Below are positions 12,101 through 24,189 of a stretch of 64,000 nucleotides of DNA, in pieces. The DNA is from Aphidius gifuensis (lineage: Eukaryota; Arthropoda; Insecta; Hymenoptera; Braconidae): assembly GCF_014905175.1 (NCBI RefSeq), contig NC_057789.1, forward strand, positions 14,002,876-14,066,875. Direction: 5' to 3'. Under the pieces are notes generated by a model, which was not told the origin of the DNA, searched no databases, and was given only the letters and a program-made list of their open reading frames with translations. The position numbers were made by a program, and so were the translations under genes. How positions within the stretch are numbered: the first letter of the stretch is position 1; each line of letters starts with the position of its first letter.

Positions 12101-12400
12101 CAAGAAAAAGTGGAACGACTAGTTACCATTCAACTGCCAAAATATTACCAATAAAAAGAAATCCTAATCAATGTGAAATCTGCACCATGGAATTCGTGAC
12201 CTCTAATGAGTCAATATAAAAAAAATAAATAAAAACAATAACTTCAAGAACGTCAAGAACTCCCAGAACTTCGAGAACTTCTAGACTCAACTATAGATAC
12301 TAAGTAAAAATATTCCCAGAATTAAAGCCAAAAATGGACGTAAATAATTACGGAATTGGACGATAAGCCTTCCGTTTACGTACACTGCGTTCCCTGAACG
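9171..12400. other. Retroelement debris without a recognisable gene
   Basis: Two places carry a CTTACTGTGGG motif followed by G-rich sequence (about 9330, with a run of 14 G, and about 10815). They resemble the polypurine tract that precedes an LTR at 12410. A 64-bp direct duplication occupies 10836-10965: GATGAAGGG, TCTGACGAGAC and ATATCCTGG or GAATCCTGG in two copies. Short frames at 9421, 10470, 10943 and 11597 on the minus strand show no known domain. The whole stretch looks like decayed LTR-element sequence. Confidence 0.4.
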
Positions 12401-13190
12401 GAAGGTTTTACTGTGGGGGTGTAATGTCCTGCGGTAAGCGCTGAACTTTTTTCAATTTTAGATAAATTACATTTTATAAAATTTTATATTCAGGGTACAA
12501 TCGGATACCCTTAGCTCCATCTTATGCATTATAAGGGTAACAGTTAAGGGAGCAAACGCATCCCCGAGCACCACCGAATGTTCCCGACCTACCCTACGGT
12601 CAGCTTGTGCCACTGACCCAATATATAGTTCAGTTCGCTGGGATCCCTGATCCAGTGACTACTAGCTCTTCCAGCTCTAACTGCTTTAATATTTGCTCTA
12701 AAAAGTCTTAGAATAATTTTAAGAGTCACCAGCCGAAAACTGTAAGTTATATTTATTTAATATTTTTTTGATATATTTTGCTCAAATATTCTCACTTATA
12801 TTCACATAAATTTTGGCTACGTAAATTATTAATCTCAAACTTATTAAAATAATTTTAAATTTGACTTGTAATAAATTCCGACCACATGGTCTAAGTTGGC
12901 TTGTTCTTTTAATTCAAATTTAAGTGCAAGCTTTGTGTTAAATTATTTAATCAAATAAATATTGAATAAAGTAAATCGTAGTTGGCTGACTTAAGCAATA
13001 ATTCGCATACTAAAAATAATTAATTATTTCAAATATAAAAATCAACGACCTCGTGGTCATAAATTTGGTCTTAACTACGACCTGTAAAGTATAGTATAGC
13101 GTTTATGTAATTGTTAAATTAAAAGTAAAAGTGATCTTCGTTATAATTTTCATTGTAAATTCAGTGTAACACAAGTGCGTCAATTATGTC
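12401..13190 (+). mobile_element. Probable LTR with preceding polypurine tract; right end uncertain
   Basis: ACTGTGGGGG at about 12409-12418 fits a polypurine tract, and it is followed directly by TGTAATGTCCTGCGG, a plausible LTR start. Inside, ATATATAG at about 12622 is followed by TTCAGTTCG, resembling a TATA box and arthropod initiator. An AATAAA-type signal occurs near 12952-12968. No CA end with a matching target duplication could be fixed, so the right boundary is a guess. Confidence 0.4.
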
Positions 13191-13499
13191 AAGGCCCATA
13201 TTGGTCCAAATTTAACTATCTTTTACTCAACATCAATACTACTGATAAAGTTGTGGTATTTTAATAATAAATTTACCATTTTATTCAACATTATGTTATT
13301 CGTGTTTGACTCAAGTTTTATAAATTATTTGTGTTCAATTTGTGTACTATTTTCGCGTAGTTTTCAGGTTCCTTTTTACCTTTTCCTACATTGCGCAAAT
13401 TTATCTCCCTACCCTTCTAATGCGTCTTAATTGAGCAGGATAAACAGGGTTAATTTAATTACATATCAGGCAGGATTATTTTAAAGGAGAATATTGGGT

Positions 13500-14110
13500 T
13501 GTCTAATGAATAATCTGGCTACGATATTTCATCATGATATTTTGCTATATTTTTCTATATTTTCCTTTATGTTTACGATGTTTCCTCGATATTTTCCCAT
13601 TTTATCGTGTTCAGATTAATAAAGGGACTTAGAAAATTTTCAAGGGATCTACTATAGTTGGGGGAGGGGGGAGAACTTAATTGATATGTTTCTATATTTA
13701 TCGTAATTTTTTTTATATTCACTGACTTTTCTTTGATGTTTTCCTATTTTTTTTTTACATTCACTGATATTTTCCCATATATATCGTATTTTTCTTTATA
13801 TTCAGTGATTTTTTTCTTCATATTTACTAATATTCTCCATATTTATCGAATTTTCCTTTATATTCAGTAAGTTTTCCTCGATATTTACTGATATTTCCCT
13901 GATATTTTCTCATAATTATCAGATTTTTCTTTATATTCAGCGCTTTCTTCTTTATATTCACTAATATTTTCTCATATTTATGGTTTTTTCTTTATATTCA
14001 GCAATTTTTTCTCTATATTTACTGATATTATCCCATATTTATCGTTTTTTTCTTTATATTTAGTGATTTTTCTATATTTTCCTCTATATTTAATGGCATT
14101 TTTCATATTG
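13500..14110. repeat. Tandem array of TTTCTTTATATTCAGTGATTT-like units
   Basis: About ten diverged units alternate TTTATATTCAGTGATTTTT with TATTTACTGATATTTTCCC and CATATTTATCG. The unit is roughly 60 bp. The array is non-coding. It is followed by a G-run of 12 (about 14147) and a GGGGGGAGGGGGG stretch. Confidence 0.8.
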
Positions 14111-14239
14111 ATTGTATTTAGATTAAGGGATTTAGAAAATTTTCGGGGGGGGGGGGGTCTACAATGGTTGAAGGGGGGAGGGGGGTCCAGATAAAAAGCG
14201 AAAACAATAGGAAATTAAAATTCCTTAAAAAAAAAAAAA

Positions 14240-14610
14240 TTAGTTTTTTTAAATTTTTTATAAAGAATGTGATTCATAGTTGAAAATTTTTTCAGAGAGT
14301 CACAAAAGTTTTATATTAGGTTCAATATAATCGTTTTTCACAATTATATAACTTTAACAAATAATTTTTTTTCGTACGAATAGTATTTTTTTAAAAAAAA
14401 AAACACAATATTTTTTTTTTTTATTTTTTGGAGGAAAAAAAATGGCCGAATAGATAATGCTTTTCTTTATTAGGGGCGATAGAACTTCCAGAGCCGCTTC
14501 TTTTAGGCCGAATCTGAAGTCTCTACGACATTTACTTTAGAAGTTATGAACGTTTTTTTTCGGGGATAAATCCAATACTACGGCTGAGCCTTTCGTTAAT
14601 ACAACAATAA
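14240..14610 (-). repeat. Inverted copy of the ATCGCCCCTC repeat family
   Basis: The right end reads GGGGATAAATCCAATACTACGG then GGCTGAGCCT. This is the reverse complement of the start of the 38640 repeat (AGGCTCAGCGGCAGTATTGG). AGGGGCGATAGAACTTCC, TTTTAGGCCGAATCTGAAG and GGCCGAATAGATAATG have counterparts in the same order at 38690-38800. It is non-coding. Confidence 0.75.
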
Positions 14611-15530
14611 CAATAACAATTACAATAATCTGCTCGAAAGTTTGTTAAAATAGTCGACTATAAAATTTCAGAAAGAATTGACTCGAATACTAGGCAAGAA
14701 GACTTAATGATTAATGGTAGCAAAGTTGTCCTAGAAAAACAGGAAAAATCAAAACTTCCTCTACACATTAAATGTCAAGGCTGCCAATATATAGTGCATA
14801 AAACGTAAAATTGTAATAAAAAAAAATTGAGTGACAATCGTAAGCAGAAACAAAGACGTGAGTCTTGCGTCCATCGTCAAAACAAGGATCAAGAATCGAA
14901 ATTCATCGATAAAAAAATAAGTAACAAAGCTCTTGAAAAGAGCGAAGAATTTAGAGCGCTTTTTAGAGAAAAAGAGGAACAAGTTTTCATAAATTACCTG
15001 AAAATAATAAAGCTTTAAATTATAGTATGCTCCAGGATAAAAAGATAATTAACATAATAATGCTTGTAAGTACTATCATACCAGCAATGCTTGAATTCTA
15101 TTGTTGGTCGTTACTGGGTATACTCATCACAATGTTCGTTTGGTTAATAAACCTGAATGTCACAATATTTTGCGCCGATAACAAAAGAAAAATGTACTCA
15201 AGAATAAATACACTAGAAAAAAGGTATCAAATATTGAGGGCTTATTGATCTACCTGGCATCTGTATTTCTCCGTTTCTCACAAACCAATGAAGGTTCAAA
15301 CTGCAGCAGATAAAGTGTTTTAAGAAATGAAATCAAACAGTATCAATTTCATGAATCCAGATGCTAATGACAATGAACAAAGTGAATCAATCGGAAAATG
15401 GAGATGAACGACTTGATGAAAATGACATTTATCAAAGTGCACCAATAAGTCCAAAAAGTCAACAAAAAAATGATGATGATTATAATGAAGAATGTGCATC
15501 AATAAACTGCATGAATCCTAAAGGAGACGT
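14611..15530. other. No confident gene; two short lysine-rich frames
   Basis: Frames of 63 residues (14827-15018) and 73 residues (15027-15248) are basic, with a possible hydrophobic stretch in the second (LLGILITMFVWLI). Neither has a recognised domain. From 15340 the sequence becomes coding-like and runs into the copia remnant. A broken stretch near 15510-15620 reads CINCMNP, then CDGQSDKWFHLDDD, then CSNC, which faintly resembles a PHD-type zinc finger split by stops. Confidence 0.3.
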
Positions 15531-15639
15531 GTAAACTGAATTCAATGTGATGGACAGTCTGACAAATGGTTTCACTTGGATGATGATAAGAAATAGCAGT
15601 GTTCAAACTGTAAACCTGAAAATCAACAATCAGAATATG

Positions 15640-16874
15640 TACCACAAGAAGTATGTGCAATATCAATGCTAATAGAACCATTAAGTGTTCATGGAAAAAA
15701 TGAACGTCAAGATAAAGAAAAATTGATAGATGAAGAAACTTGGGTGTTGACCAAAGTACCAATTGGTACAAAAATACTAACAAACAAATGGGTATTCAAA
15801 GTCAAACCAAGTATTGATCGTAAAATAGACAGATATCGTTCAAGGTTGGTGGTGAAGGATTGCCAGCAGAGAGTTGGACTGGATTATAAAGAAACATTCA
15901 ATCCAGTAGTTAGAGAAAACTTACTGAGAATGTTACTGGTGATTGCTGCTTTAAATAAACGTCAAACTCAACAATTTGACGTCAAGACATTTTTTTTGTA
16001 TGGCGAACTGTCAGAAGAATTATACATGTATCAACCTAAGGGTTTGTGAAACAACACAAGCAAAGTATGCAAACTAAATAAAAGCTTATACCGATCGAAG
16101 CAAGCACCTTGTTGTTGGAACCAAAAATTTATAAAGTGCTTCAAGAAATTTAATATGAAAAGTTTAGACAGTGACAGTTGTGTATTCAAATCACCAGGTG
16201 ATATTAATGATTCAATTTTTCTAGCTATATATGTAGATGATGGATTAGTCACGTCTGAAGAAAAATAAAAAATAAATGAACTATTGAAGCATTTACGTAA
16301 CAAGTTAGAAATAACAAATACAAAATTAACTCTATTTCTGGGTATGGAATCAAAACAAAACAATGATGGTTCAATTGAAGCAAAACAAGCAGAATATATG
16401 AATGAAATAATCGACAAATTTGAAATGACAGATTCTAATCAAGTTAGTACACCATCTAATGATAATCAACGATTGACCATGCTAAGTAGGAGTGCCAACA
16501 TAAACATAAACGAGTACCAACTGCCCCTTATCGAGAAGCTGTTGGAAATCTTCTGTTTTTATCACTTATGACACGACCAGATATATCATTCTCAGGGAAC
16601 AATGTGAGCCAGTTCTGTTCAGGTCCAAGTGAAGCTCAGTGGGACGGAGTGAAAGGAATTTTTAAGTACGTAAAAGGTACAGTTGATTGTGGTTTTGAAT
16701 TTAATTCAGATAGTAAACTGCAATATATTGAAGAATATTTAGATGCTGATCATGCTGGTGATAAAGCAACTAGAAAATGAGTATCAGGTTATATCAACAA
16801 GATGGCAAATTCACCAGTAATTTGAGGTTCCAAGAGACAACTGTCAGTTGCTTTATCAACTGCTGAAGCAGAAT
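15640..16874 (+). pseudogene. pol: Ty1/copia pol remnant (reverse transcriptase + RNase H)
   Basis: The order of motifs is that of copia RT and RNase H. EETWVLTKVP and TNKWVFKVK open the domain (15735-15815). DVKTFFLYGEL carries the first catalytic aspartate (about 15980), and IYVDDGLVTSEE is the YVDD box (about 16230). LFLGMES and a TPS segment follow, then TRPDISFSGNNVSQF. The RNase H aspartate is in DADHAGD (about 16745), and STAEAEF lies at the truncated end. Stops at about 16047, 16268 and 16778 and a frame change near 16550 inactivate it. Gag, protease, integrase and LTRs are not recognisable. The end abuts P-element sequence at about 16875, suggesting replacement or insertion there. 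Confidence 0.88.
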
Positions 16875-16979
16875 TTACGGTTGCATAACTTTTGTATACA
16901 CGGTTACATAACTTTTTATTGCAACATAGATAACTTTAACATTGTTAAAAAAATATATCGTAATAACATAAATTATATT

Positions 16980-19640
16980 TTATTGACCACAAAATTGAAT
17001 GAGATTAGTATATTTTGCCCGATAATATACTGGCTTTTCAGATACTTGTCTTCCTAAGTCGAACGATTTAACATTTAAATAAAAATCGATGATGTACTCA
17101 ATCAATTGCTTACGATGATTGTCAAATAATTCTTGGTTTGAAACATGTTCATTCATAATTGCATTTTTAAATGAAAAACTGACTTGATTAAATATTTTAT
17201 TAGCTAGAATTGCTTTGAAATTAAAAAGAAAAATATTATGTCCATGCTCACGAATAATGCTCTCAGAGTGTTTGCATATATTCCGCACGTCTTCTGATGG
17301 ACTTGTGGGCCTCTATTTTTTAATTTTGCTAATGATGGAATTTCTCCATCAATAAGTTGTTGTTTACAAAATTCACATCCAACGACACATTTAATAAGTT
17401 TATGTGCTATATAGCCAGCAATATAAAGTACAGTCTCCTCAACTAGTGGTAATAACAAAATATGTGTTGAAATATAATTATGATCACGTTCAATATCAAT
17501 TCGTAATTTATCATAATCTTATTGGACATTTAATATGTTCTTTTCTTGATGAAACATGCAAAATATTTATAATATCAAAGAAATAATTTCCATTTTTAAA
17601 TCCTTTAATTCATGTCCAACTAACAAACGTTTATAAGCAGTCTTAAATTTCTGAGCATTGCGATTGTTGTTCAAACCACCACGACTTCTCATAGCTGAGA
17701 AAAAAGTTTAAATATAATCTTGAGATAGTTTAAATGTTAATACATATGACAAGCCTACTAATTTTAGTTTATTGAAAAAAAAAAATGTTAATTAGGTCGA
17801 TAACAAGACCTAAAAATCCAGTTTTTCTTCTTGATTGTAAAATGGGAGTTCCCCATTCATCTGTTAAACTTTCAATGTATTTTCTGAAAAAATTAGCGTG
17901 TTTTTGTAATGTCATATAATTCTTGTCATTCAAAGGATAGTCAAATTTTTGTTCAGAAAAACGTTTTTTGCAGTTAAGCATATCACCAACGTCATTAACA
18001 TTTTGACAAAAAATTTCTGTAGTTGTAGAGTTATCAAATTTAGCTTGAAGTAATGGATCTTGATGGTTTCGTGAATAAAGCAAAGCTTTGTGAACACTGC
18101 TACTGGGTGTTTGCATAGTTAGTTTCAGGTTCATTTTATTGTTTTCATGATTAATATGTTTATTTGTCAATTTATTAGCAGCTCTTACTTGTTCTTCAGC
18201 CTGTAGCTTATGTAAATTTTCAATAAATAACCAACTAATCATGTCTTTATCAGCTGTCTTGAGAACTTTTTTATCACCTAACGTATTTCTAACTAATTTT
18301 ATATCATGACGTAGATCACTTATTAGATAACATGGTTCGTCAGTTGCTGGATTTTCGAAAAAAGGCTTAAAATAAGGAGTCCCATAGTTGAAGTTGGCCC
18401 CAAGCTCCTCACACATTGAATAATTAGTTGAAGCTCCATCAAAAGTAATTGAATAAACTTTGCATTCACGCTCGTGTAAAAGTTTCGATGCAGTTTCTCA
18501 TAAACTTACACGATCAGAACCACATAATCCATTAACTAAAAAATAACCAATAGGAATTTTCTAGTTTTCTGCCATGGAAACAGCCATGAGCATTTTTGGC
18601 CATTTCTGGGCTGTTTTCTTCGCTCGTAGTTCTTCAATCTTTTTTTTATATTTAATTTGACGACGAACCATACTTTACCATCACCGATAACTCCATTTGT
18701 CTAGATATCGAATCATTGAGTTTCAAATATTCAATCATGTGTCGATAAGTTTGTACTTTATTTTTGTAGTACATGTTTTGTTTTAAAAGTAAACCGATTT
18801 TCTTAGCTGCATCCGCAGCCTCTGTTTTGATAAGTTTTAATGTTCGATTGCCTCTTCTGGGATTATTAAAATCTGTTAATTCAACTTTCTTGATATACAA
18901 AGGTTGAAAACGTCAACGTTTTTTTGAAGGTACATAATTTTCATTCAAGTCTGAAAGTTTAATTTATATATAAAAAATAATACATTGGTATACTTAATTT
19001 TCGTTTAAACAACACTTACTTTCATCAATACTGTATTCGTCTTGTGATTCATTAATATCACACACTGGTGTACTACCTAAATGAAAAATTATAATTCGTT
19101 AGTATGTATATTACTTAATAGTGTATACTTAGATATTTAAATTTTTGAATATAACAATTTATAAAGTACTATCTATTGATTGTAAATAAATAAATTGCAA
19201 CTCACAACGTCATAATCATCACAATTCAATAATGACTCAGGTACCAATTTATCTTGGTAATTTGGCTATTGCTCAATTGGTTATTGTTGCTCGTTGAATC
19301 ATTAAGTGGCTCTTTATTTTTTGTATAAAGATGGTCATTATTTGTTGATGTATCAATTAAGCACTGACTGTTATCAGATGCTGTCAGTGTTGATCAATAT
19401 TCTTGATTATTTACACAAGATGATTGAGGTGAAAATGGTACCAAAATTGAAGGTACTGAACTACTGGCAAGCTTTGTGATTGGCTTTCCATTACAAAGAA
19501 TATTCGATTTAATATCTTTATGAAAATGATAAAAACAAATTCGAAGATCAGATACATCATTCAGGGAATTTATTTCACAAGCCTTTTTTCATTTTAAACA
19601 TAAACCAGAATCTTTTGGAAATTAAAAAAAAAAACTTTGT
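16980..19640 (-). pseudogene. P-element-like transposase with THAP domain, broken
   Basis: Read on the minus strand, a THAP-type zinc-finger C-terminal half lies at about 19470-19640 (FPKD, CLK, LRICFYHFHK, ending with AS-SVPSI). A lysine-rich coiled segment follows at 18652-18900. The RNase H-like core is next: VYSITFDGASTNYSMCEELG (18400-18460), then LISDLRHDIKLVRNTLGDKK and KLTNKHINHENNKMNLKL (17769-18416). The C-terminal part includes SRGGLNNNRNAQKFK (about 17650), IAGYIAHKL with CEFC (17204-17458) and KSFDLGRQVSEKP (16980-17288). These are P-element/THAP9 landmarks in the right order. In the family the protein binds DNA through THAP and cuts element ends with GTP as cofactor. Stops and frameshifts separate every block. 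No 31-bp terminal inverted repeats were found. Confidence 0.85.
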
Positions 19641-19989
19641 GAGCCATCTGGAATCACGGGTTCATTATGTGTAAACATCTTCGGCGTGTTGTTGTACTTG
19701 AACAAAATAATAATAAGTACACATTTCAACATTTTTTTCATTCATTTATAAAAATATTGTTTGTTTTTATTTTATTTTTTTCTATTTTCATACAATTATT
19801 GTTATTCAGTAATTTTTAATAATTAATGGTTTTAAAATTTCGATATATCGATTTTTTTTTCCTAATTCAATAATGATCGATAAAACTCATCAAGTAGAAA
19901 AAAAATATCAAATAAAATTTTTTAATATCTCCAATAGTTTTCGAGTTATTGATATTTTTCTGGTGTTGGTGGTAATTTTTTTCGTAATT

Positions 19990-20540
19990 GATAATATAAG
20001 AGAGCTAAGAAAAGATGTAGCTGAGTAAAATATTTTGGCTAGTAAAAATATGTAGGTATTGTTTATAATTGAGTCTAAGTAAAAAATATAGCTCAGGAAA
20101 TATTTAGCTAAGGAAAAGATGTAGCTGAGGGAAAAATTAAACTGGTGAAGTTATGTAGATATTGTTTGTTTGTCTATAATTGAGACTGAGTAAAAGATGA
20201 AGCGGCTAAGTAAAAAATGTAGCGAAGTAAAAAATCTAGCTCAACAGAAGATGTAGCTAAGGAAAAAATTAAGCTAGTGAAATTATGTAGATATTGTGTG
20301 TTTGGCTATAAATGAGACTAAGTAAAAGATCAAGCGGCTCAGTAAAAAATATAGCTAAATAAAAAATCTAGCTAATGAAAAAATTTAGCTGAGTAAAAAA
20401 TCTAGCTGAGGAAAAGATGTAACTGAAGGAAAATTCAAGCTGATCAAAATATGCTTGGCTACAATTGAGACTAAGCAAAAAGTTTAGCGGCTAAGTAAAA
20501 AACCTAGTGGCTCAGTAAAAAATCTAGCAGTTTTCGTACA
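19990..20540. repeat. Irregular tandem array of AGCTGAGTAAAAAATCT-like units
   Basis: Short units (AAGTAAAAAATCTAGCTGAGG, AAAAGATGTAGCTGAGG) are grouped into roughly 120-150-bp higher-order copies. Each higher-order copy carries TTATGTAGATATTGT and CTATAATTGAGACTAAG. At least three such copies are visible. The array is non-coding. Confidence 0.75.
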
Positions 20541-20985
20541 AATCTTACAAAGTTTTCGAACTTTGTTCATGCTTCTAACTCCGCCATTTTGAATTTTTTT
20601 CAGAAGTTTTTTTTTTTTTTTGTTTTTGTCTTTTTGAGTGCTACAACTCGTCTAAATAACATTTTTTAATTAAAGCCATATTTTTTCAGGAAAATCCATA
20701 AACAGATAAAATCGGCCCGAAAAAAAAGTGATTTTATCGAAAAATTTTTCAAATAAAAAGTGATAGTTTTGATGTAGAAAACGTTTTGGTGCAAAAAAAA
20801 AATGCAGTATCCATTAAAAAAAACTATGCTTATACCGGAAACTCCGCCATTTTGGATTTTTCGAATTTTTTTTTTTTTCTCCGCCTTCCTCCAAACCCTA
20901 CAACTTTTACTTGAAACATTTTACAATTTAAGCTATATTTTTCGAAAAAAATCCATTAATAAATTAAAATTGGACGGTTAGTATA
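20541..20985 (+). repeat. Two-copy direct repeat around ACTCCGCCATTTTG
   Basis: AACTCCGCCATTTTGAATTTTT near 20578 recurs as AACTCCGCCATTTTGGATTTTT near 20850. Both are followed by CTACAACT, an ACATTTTxxAATT stretch, GCTATATTTTT and AAATCCAT. The unit is about 270 bp and non-coding. Confidence 0.7.
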
Positions 20986-22360
20986 TATATTATATATATA
21001 TAATTATAATATGAACTTTACTTTGCCTAACAAATGCAAGCATAACCAAGAAATACCAATAAAATACTTGTATTAATATTTATATATGCCGTTGTATTAA
21101 TATTATTATATATATATATATATAATAATAAATAAATAAATAAATAACTAAATAAATACTTTCATTGTCATATATATAAATACTCCAACTGTCACCCCCG
21201 CCCAAAAAATAATTGTAGTATTATTTATTAGTGTCATACAAAAATGTATTGACAATATGCAGCCAAGTTCTGAAAAATCAATTTTTTTTTTCCATGTATT
21301 TTATTTATTACAAGCGAATGAACAATGTACACCTCTATGAAAATAATTTCTGATGACACTTACTTATGAAATGATAATTCGTTATGGTTTGTTGAGTTCT
21401 TTCTACATAAATAACAAGTGAGCTTTTCCATGATTTGCAATAATTATTTAAAATATTCATTTAGTGTTGAAAAACTTCTTTAACGATATTAACAAAATGA
21501 TTTTTGACAGATCAACATAACCTTCAAGAATAACAACAAGCGAAACCCCTTTTACTTGTCCCTTTTACTCTTACTCTATATTTGAATTCGGCCCCTGACA
21601 TCTACTGTCGTCAACTTGTCTCGAATAACGGCCAGACAATGACAAACCATTGTGATTTGTAAATGATGCTATTTCCTTGGCGCTAATCCACTACCACTGC
21701 TAGTATGAGATATTTTCACGACATGCTTATGCTACGCTGGCTGTGTATAAAATTTTCGGTTATATACGTACTGTATTTAGCCACTCCTGATGCATAGCAT
21801 GTGCATCAGACAATCATAATAAGAATTAGGTAAAGAGGCTCCAGGATTGGTAAAGATCGATTTCTGCAGTCTGAATTGAACAATCCACTTTAATGGAGGT
21901 AAACATTATTCGATAATAAATGAATTTAATATTTTTTTTTACATTTCATATCACTAACAATCAATTGACTTCACGAACAAATTCAATTAATAAATCCATG
22001 TATGTGCTACAAGTTCCTTCTTCTACTAGAACTTGAATAAAGAATTTAGGTTTAACAACAGCGATTGCGATCTGACATAAATCAGAATAAACTCAGAAAA
22101 TAGGTATTAGATGAGTCTTGACCTTAAAAGATGTAAATAAAATTGAAGAGTAGTGGAGAAATTATCATCAAACTGTCATTGCCCGGATCAGGATCAGGAC
22201 TGTTATGATTACTTTCCATTTCACTCTGTTATAGCACAAATGTTAAAATTCAATGTTAGGGGTATTGTGATTCACATGACATATTCAACAACATATTAAT
22301 AGATGGAAGACCTCAACCTATTTTCTTTTTTTTTCTTTTTCCATTATCATTTGTTGACAT
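20986..22360. other. AT microsatellites and unannotated intronic sequence
   Basis: TA and TAAATAAA microsatellites occupy 20988-21165. From 21530 to 21900 the composition is closer to unique sequence, but I found no open frame or domain. Part of this may be 3' untranslated or downstream sequence of the minus-strand exon at 22412-22674. Confidence 0.4.
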
Positions 22361-22366
22361 TTATTA
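22361..22366 (-). terminator. Polyadenylation signal AATAAA downstream of terminal exon
   Basis: On the minus strand AATAAA lies about 45 nt past the stop codon of the 22412-22674 exon, a usual position for a short 3' untranslated region. The hexamer is common by chance in this AT-rich sequence. Confidence 0.35.
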
Positions 22367-22411
22367 TTTTGAGTTTGATGTAGGCGGATTCATTCGAGCT
22401 ATCATATAAAG

Positions 22412-22674
22412 TTATATTGGTACTGTTAATTTGATTTGTTTCAAACCTGCTTCAGAAGTTTTCATCGAAAAGTCTTCATAGTCCTCATCGGCAATTCCAG
22501 ATTCATTAAACAATGGCTTTGGTATCATAAGTCTAGACGATGAACAGTCATGAAGATATGTATTGAGAGTGTTTCCATAGAACAAGTCATGGCTCTGATC
22601 TTTTCCATTCTCGATTTGCCGCTGGCTCACATATGGAAGTTCCAGTAGCTGCTCTAGTCGTTTGTCTGAATCTA
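22412..22674 (-). CDS. Probable terminal coding exon of an unidentified host gene
   Basis: On the minus strand a pyrimidine stretch and CCTAATTATTCAG provide a branch-like site and 3' splice site, and the exon opens just after it. It stays open for about 87 codons to a stop at 22412. The peptide has LEQLLELPYVSQRQIENGKD, a central SSSRLMIPKPLF and an acidic GIADEDYEDFSM, ending KLTVPI. Codon use is less AT-extreme than the surrounding repeats. The exon would begin in phase with one nucleotide carried over. The exon at 38038-38162 ends in phase 0, so the two cannot join directly and an unseen exon would be needed. I do not recognise the family. Confidence 0.5.
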
Positions 22675-22746
22675 CTGAATAATTAGGGAAACAGGTTGGA
22701 GACGATAGTTTCTCACCAAAAACCTTAAAGAAAAATAATGGATGAA

Positions 22747-22856
22747 GAAACGATTTTTGAATTGCCGAATTGATGGACGGTGGAGGCTTGAGTCGTCATT
22801 GACATCAAATAAAGTCAAATGATGTCGCAACGAGTAAAATGCAGTTGTAAACAATT
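22747..22856 (+). repeat. Short dispersed repeat, copy 2 (see 1181-1310)
   Basis: Carries GAATTGATGGACGGTGGAGG, TTGAGTCGTCATTGACATC and AAGTCAAATGATGTCGCAACG in the same order as the first copy. It lies just upstream (gene sense) of the 22412-22674 exon, inside the presumed intron. Confidence 0.7.
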
Positions 22857-23139
22857 CCATAAAATTTAATTGCTTTTAAACTATCGATCAGAAATATTTT
22901 ACTGCTAAATATTCTTCATTCATATGACATGGTCAATTTTTTTTCAATTGACTTGTTATAAAATTTGTTCGTAATTCTAAATGTAGAAAGTACTTTATTT
23001 GTTCCGGTAACCATTTTCGAAAAAAAATCGAATCCGATCTCGCCTATAATCTGCATATCCGAGTAGAAATTTTTATCGGATAGCCTGAACACTAATCCAG
23101 GCCGGATCAAGATATCATAAGGCTATCTCTATTCGAGAA

Positions 23140-24180
23140 ACTCTATCACATCCTGATCAAGTCTGGATCAGGCACTTCCATCTTTTCCTTAATAGGAATA
23201 GCCTGGTCCGGTCCGGAACAGTGTTTAATTTTTACGATTTATTGTTAGTTTAATAATTGCATATTCAAATAATAAATTCATAACAGGGCAACTCGCATTA
23301 CATCAAGGTATGCCACTAGATTTGCTAAATCTATCTTCAGTTTTTTAAAAGATATTACTGAGAAAAAGTGAGGGTGAAGAATATAATTATAAAATTCAGA
23401 AAGTCACGGAATAACACTCAATCTCTCTAAGGGTGCAATCGTGAAAAGCTCGTTGTATGTCAATGATTTCGTCGACTCAGTGTTGCCCAGCTCAGATAAT
23501 TACAGTGAAATTCTCTCCGTGAACTCGCAGTCATCAGAGGGTCAGTGGAATAAGCGTTATACTCATAGACAGAAATATCAACTTTGCCTCTTGTTTTTCA
23601 ATTAGCGAGAAAGAGTTTTTTCGAGTTCCTCAACTAAGGTTTTTGGAGATTTTTTTGTCAATGTACTTTCTGAAATTCTTTCTCTCGCTCAATGTCGATA
23701 TCATCCGATAAGAATAAATGAATTGGTAAAGATTCCTGCGCAATCGATGGCCGATTTAGCAGCCATGAAAAAACCCGAACTTTTGCGTGTCGTGAGTTTG
23801 CACCCTGAATTTCTTTATTCGGTAGAACTTCCACAGATTTTTCGATAGTCAAATAAAGTTACCCTTGTAGAAATTTGTTCAGGATAACCTGAATCTTGAT
23901 CCGGATCGGATCAGGAAATCAAAAAGTTATCCCTATTTAGGTATCTTCATCACAAACTGATCCATTCTAGATCAGGATGAACTCACCTTATCCTTATTGA
24001 GGATATCTTGATCCATTCTGGATCCAGACTTGATCAAGTAAAAATTATCTGATAATTTATTTTTTAAAATACAATTTGTCTGATCCAGATAGAATCAAGA
24101 TAACCTCAACTTATTCTCAACAGGGACATCTTGATCCAATCTGGATCCAGATTTGATCATGTAGAAATTATCACATGAAA
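23140..24180. repeat. GATCC/GATCAGG-rich interspersed and tandem repeats
   Basis: Repeated motifs such as CTTGATCCATTCTGGATCC, CTTGATCCAATCTGGATCC, ATCCGGATCGGATCAGG and GGTCCGGTCCGG recur, with about 120-bp spacing at 23990-24160. Between 23440 and 23560 a short plus-strand frame reads VKSSLYVNDFVDS, similar to the YVDDF box of jockey-type non-LTR reverse transcriptases. It is too short to call. Confidence 0.55.
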
Positions 24181-24189
24181 AAACAGAGC

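Noticed and set aside
16880..16960. Repeated GGTTACATAACTTTT / GGTTGCATAACTTTT as a P-element terminal repeat
   Set aside because: Two direct half-copies are visible, but no inverted counterpart was found beyond the THAP end near 19640-20000.
23445..23600. Jockey-type reverse transcriptase fragment (VKSSLYVNDFVDS)
   Set aside because: Only one RT-like box over about 50 codons; the flanks do not continue the domain in any frame.
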